A stretch of DNA of 64,000 nucleotides from Astrocystis sublimbata. Taxonomy: Eukaryota; Ascomycota; Sordariomycetes; Xylariales; Xylariaceae. The DNA lies in contig JAJNNY010000017.1 of NCBI GenBank assembly GCA_022453515.1, positions 310,001-374,000 on the forward strand, in the 5' to 3' direction. Of this stretch, positions 61,319 to 64,000 are shown piece after piece (position 1 is the stretch's first letter; every line of letters starts with the position of its first letter). Made by a program: the position numbers and the translations under genes. The notes below the pieces were generated by a model that worked only from the letters and a program-made list of their open reading frames with translations, did not search any database and had not been told where the DNA came from.

Positions 61319-62988
61319 TCACCACTCAACCCCCAAAATGCAAAGTCTTCCTAGCGCAACAGACCACCTGAACGTCAAGGTGACACGGGAATATAGCAAC
61401 TGTGCCTCGAGATCTCTGAGCGCGTTGGTGTCAAACGTCGCGATACCTTGCCAGGATTGCTCAACGGGGTTCTCCTGTCCGTTTTCCATGATCAGGTCCT
61501 CGCTCGCATCGCCGAAAAAGAACTGAGACCATGCTATGTCATTCCATACCAGCTTGCTTCCAACGACCATGCCGCTCTCGTCGAGGAACGAGCCGAGCAC
61601 TCGAGGGTTCAAGGAAAGATTTCTTGCCGAGTCGCAATTCTTGCAGGTGGCCGTTGGCCTATTCGCATATATCGGTATCCCGCAACTGTGTTTGAGTTCA
61701 GTCCCTAATGCGTTGCAAGGCTTACAAGAGCAATCTCACCATTCAGTACAATAGGTGGTGGATTGCCGCCAGTGGCTCATCAAATTCATGTCGAGGACAA
61801 CGACGCTCAACTTTCCTGTAAAATCAGCAGCCGGATCTTGCTTGCGTACTTGCTCTTCAACCTCTGCTAGCGTGTACAATGTGCGACCGGGTCCGTACAT
61901 GGCCCGTTGTAAGTCCCAGGTATTCGCAGGAAAGGGGACTATGATCTTGTCCCTCCTGGCCATCTCGTGCAACTTGGCGCGGAGCCACGTAGCCTCGGGG
62001 AAGTCGGGGTCAACATCAACAACTGAGCTATAGCCTATGCCGACCTCGACATGAACAATACCTTGGCGATCCGTATAACTGCGGGATGATGGCTGGGAAA
62101 TGAGGAGAAGTGTCTGGTTCGGAAACCAGGATTTAGCCGACGTGATCTTGTCTTGCCACACTTTCATCACGCAGTGGGCAGTGTCATCGTATATGCCCAC
62201 CTCAATCATGGCTAGGGTTCCTTCTCTCTTCTTTGGTTGGATGGTTCGCCGCGGTCCGATACTTCGCACACAGACCAGTATCTTTCCCTCGCCAAGATCA
62301 TGCCCGCTTGCTAGAAACGATTTCAACGTCATGAGACCAGGAAGATAGTCGTATTGGTCTGTATTCGCTTCTAGGGGGCGGCGTAGCGAACCGTCTTGGA
62401 CGGACCCAGACTCATCTACGTGGAAATATATATGGGTGGCGCCATTCCGTGCTGGATATATCGTGGTGGCAGTAGAGCAGTACGGGATGTGGCCAATCTC
62501 GGCTTGATTGCCTGCAGATATCGATGTCGCCCACACAGTGATTCGCTGGCCCAAGAGTGGCTGACACTCAGACGGGTTACAGTACAGCTTGATCTGGGCA
62601 GAAACAATGTACACAGTTACTATTCAGGCGCCAACAGCTAGTTTGCGGCAGGCCTTACCGCTATGGCTGCCGTACCGTCACATATGACAAGAAAGTGGTA
62701 GCCGTCGGCGTTAGTTGGCGTCGCGTGATGGCCGCTGGCAGAGAAATTGACTAGCCGTCCGGTGATTTCGTAGCGGTGCGGTCCTGTTTGGAGATCGGCA
62801 ATGGAGCAGACATCATACGTCCTCGAGGGCTGGAAAGGCCGTGACAGCGGGTTGATGGTCGCCTTCACTTCAGACGATGTGAAGCCGTCGCCGGGTTCAG
62901 TCGGTTGAGGAGGCGATGAACTGTGGCCTCCTTCCGAGGCTAGCTCTCTCGAATAGAAGGACTGAATGGAGGGGAAATGAGACGCCAT
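61319..62988 (-). CDS. OB-fold, zinc-ribbon protein (RPA1/MEIOB-like)
   Basis: Three exons, 62988-62659, 62593-61740 and 61685-61319, give 516 aa. The N-terminus (about 1-60) is disordered. OB-fold-like segments follow: YEITGRLVNFSASG with YHFLVICDGTAAIA, then KILVCVRSIGPRRTI with AMIEVGIYDDTAHCVMKVW, a third near FTGKLSVVVLDMN, and a last one after the zinc ribbon. The ribbon is CTEC...CKNC, whose first half is completed by splicing exon 2 to exon 3. Serial OB-folds with a zinc ribbon in the last one is the RPA1 DBD-C plan, also seen in meiosis-specific MEIOB; a single-stranded-DNA-binding role in repair or meiosis is inferred. The intron 61739-61686 is 54 nt and has a GACTGAAC branch site. 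Confidence 0.72.
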
Positions 62989-64000
62989 GCTGATCGATGG
63001 GTATGGCTAAACGAGAAACGAGGGCGCAGTTCTCTGTCCAAGGTCCCGCCTTCTTCAAGTTGTGGAGGCCGTATCCTCCATCGCAGAGGAGACGGAGCAG
63101 GGACAAAGTTGACCTGACCTACCTAAGGTAGGTACCCTAGTGGGATGCAAAGCAGACGCTTGTGCCTTCCATTTGGGCTTTCTATCTATCTGGGACTCGG
63201 GACTCGGGAGTTGGTGCGGGCTGACTGACAAGAGAGTCTGAGAGAGGCAGGCACGCTGGCTCTCACACTCCAGCGGCAGCCACGGCCACAGGTATCGACA
63301 ATCGTCCACACACTCATGCACCTTCCTCCTAGGTAGGTACATGTGTAACACCGAATGCTCCTGCGGATGCCCAGGCTCCCAGGTGGTTCCAAGGTTGGTT
63401 TCCACCTGTTCTTCCAAAACTTATTGGCTGTGTGATGTGCCGATTACTCAAACCTCAACGAGCAAAGAATCCCCTCCACCCCCTGAGCCTACCTGGGAAA
63501 CTGCGACTTTGGCGTTCAATCAAGCTCCGCAATGACGACCCGGCCGCTGCGGCTCGGACTGGGAGTGTTACTCCGAATTTGTCCGGAGAAGCGTGTGGCT
63601 TTAACGCAGTGCAGGGAACGGCACTGGCGTTGCAACGGCCACTTTGGCCGCTCGTCACTCATTCATGCTGCTCCCACAACCCTTCGTCTCCTTGTCATCG
63701 TCATGGTATCTATCGCCTCCCCGCACTGATGTGCATACCGCGCAACACTGGCCAGCGTCATGTTACCAACAATCTTCGCCGCCATGAGTCTGCTGTCGGC
63801 GGGCGAGCCACGGTGATAAACCTGGACCGGACTGTTTTGGTGGTGAGAGAGAGCATGGGGTCCTCGAGATATAAAGATGCGAGATGTCCGAGGGAATCTG
63901 CAGTTCCTGTAGGTCCATAAACCTTGAATCAATACCACCAGCTAAGTACCTATCAGATATTGACAATCTTACGATTTACAATGTGTGCCCAAGCTCCGAA
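62989..64000. other. Right-hand intergenic flank
   Basis: This is the promoter of the OB-fold gene, with a TACCTAAGGTAGGTACC palindrome-like motif at about 63120-63133, then sequence with only short, family-less open frames up to the window end. Confidence 0.4.

Overview
The window is nuclear DNA of a filamentous ascomycete. Genes contain short GT-AG introns (about 43-130 nt, many with CTAAC/CTGAC-like branch sites), are separated by long AT/GC-mixed spacers, and belong to families typical of Pezizomycotina (DUF3405, DUF1996, CSC1/RSN1_7TM, fungal CorA-like, fungal OPT). The recurrent TACCTAGGTA-type spacer motif and the gene set suggest a Sordariomycete, but the species cannot be named from sequence alone. 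No bacterial, organellar, rRNA or tRNA gene was recognised.

Layout, left to right: the 3' two thirds of an oligopeptide (OPT) transporter (+); an aminoglycoside-phosphotransferase-fold kinase (-); a DUF3405 type II membrane protein (-); a 5.2-kb gene-free stretch; a paxillin-like two-LIM protein (-); a small coding-looking fragment (-); another 3.9-kb spacer; myo-inositol-1-phosphate synthase INO1 (+); a seven-exon fungal membrane protein of unknown function (-); an aldo/keto reductase fused to a RidA domain (+); a PIF1-like helicase with a cysteine-rich insert (+); a nine-exon secreted DUF1996 protein (-); a peroxisomal 4-coumarate-CoA-ligase-like enzyme ending in SKL (-).

From 35.2 to 41.4 kb the window is gene-poor. 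It holds a degenerate protein-kinase-like gene (-) carrying a 331-bp solo LTR flanked by a perfect 5-bp target-site duplication. Then follow a secreted thioredoxin-reductase-like CxxC flavoprotein (+), an Old-Yellow-Enzyme-type flavin oxidoreductase (+), a CorA-like membrane protein (+), a small secreted double-psi-beta-barrel protein (-), a CSC1/OSCA-like channel (-), an F-box protein (+), a NAP/SET-type histone chaperone (+) and an OB-fold/zinc-ribbon ssDNA-binding-like protein (-).

Most neighbours look functionally unrelated, as is usual for fungal chromosomes. The tightest pairing is the CxxC flavoprotein and the OYE enzyme (about 0.5 kb apart, same strand), but no biosynthetic core gene is present. 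Exon boundaries were worked out by hand from splice consensus, codon phase and family knowledge. Every multi-exon gene listed as CDS keeps an open frame end to end with the stated exons, except that the OPT gene lacks its 5' end. No transcript data were available.
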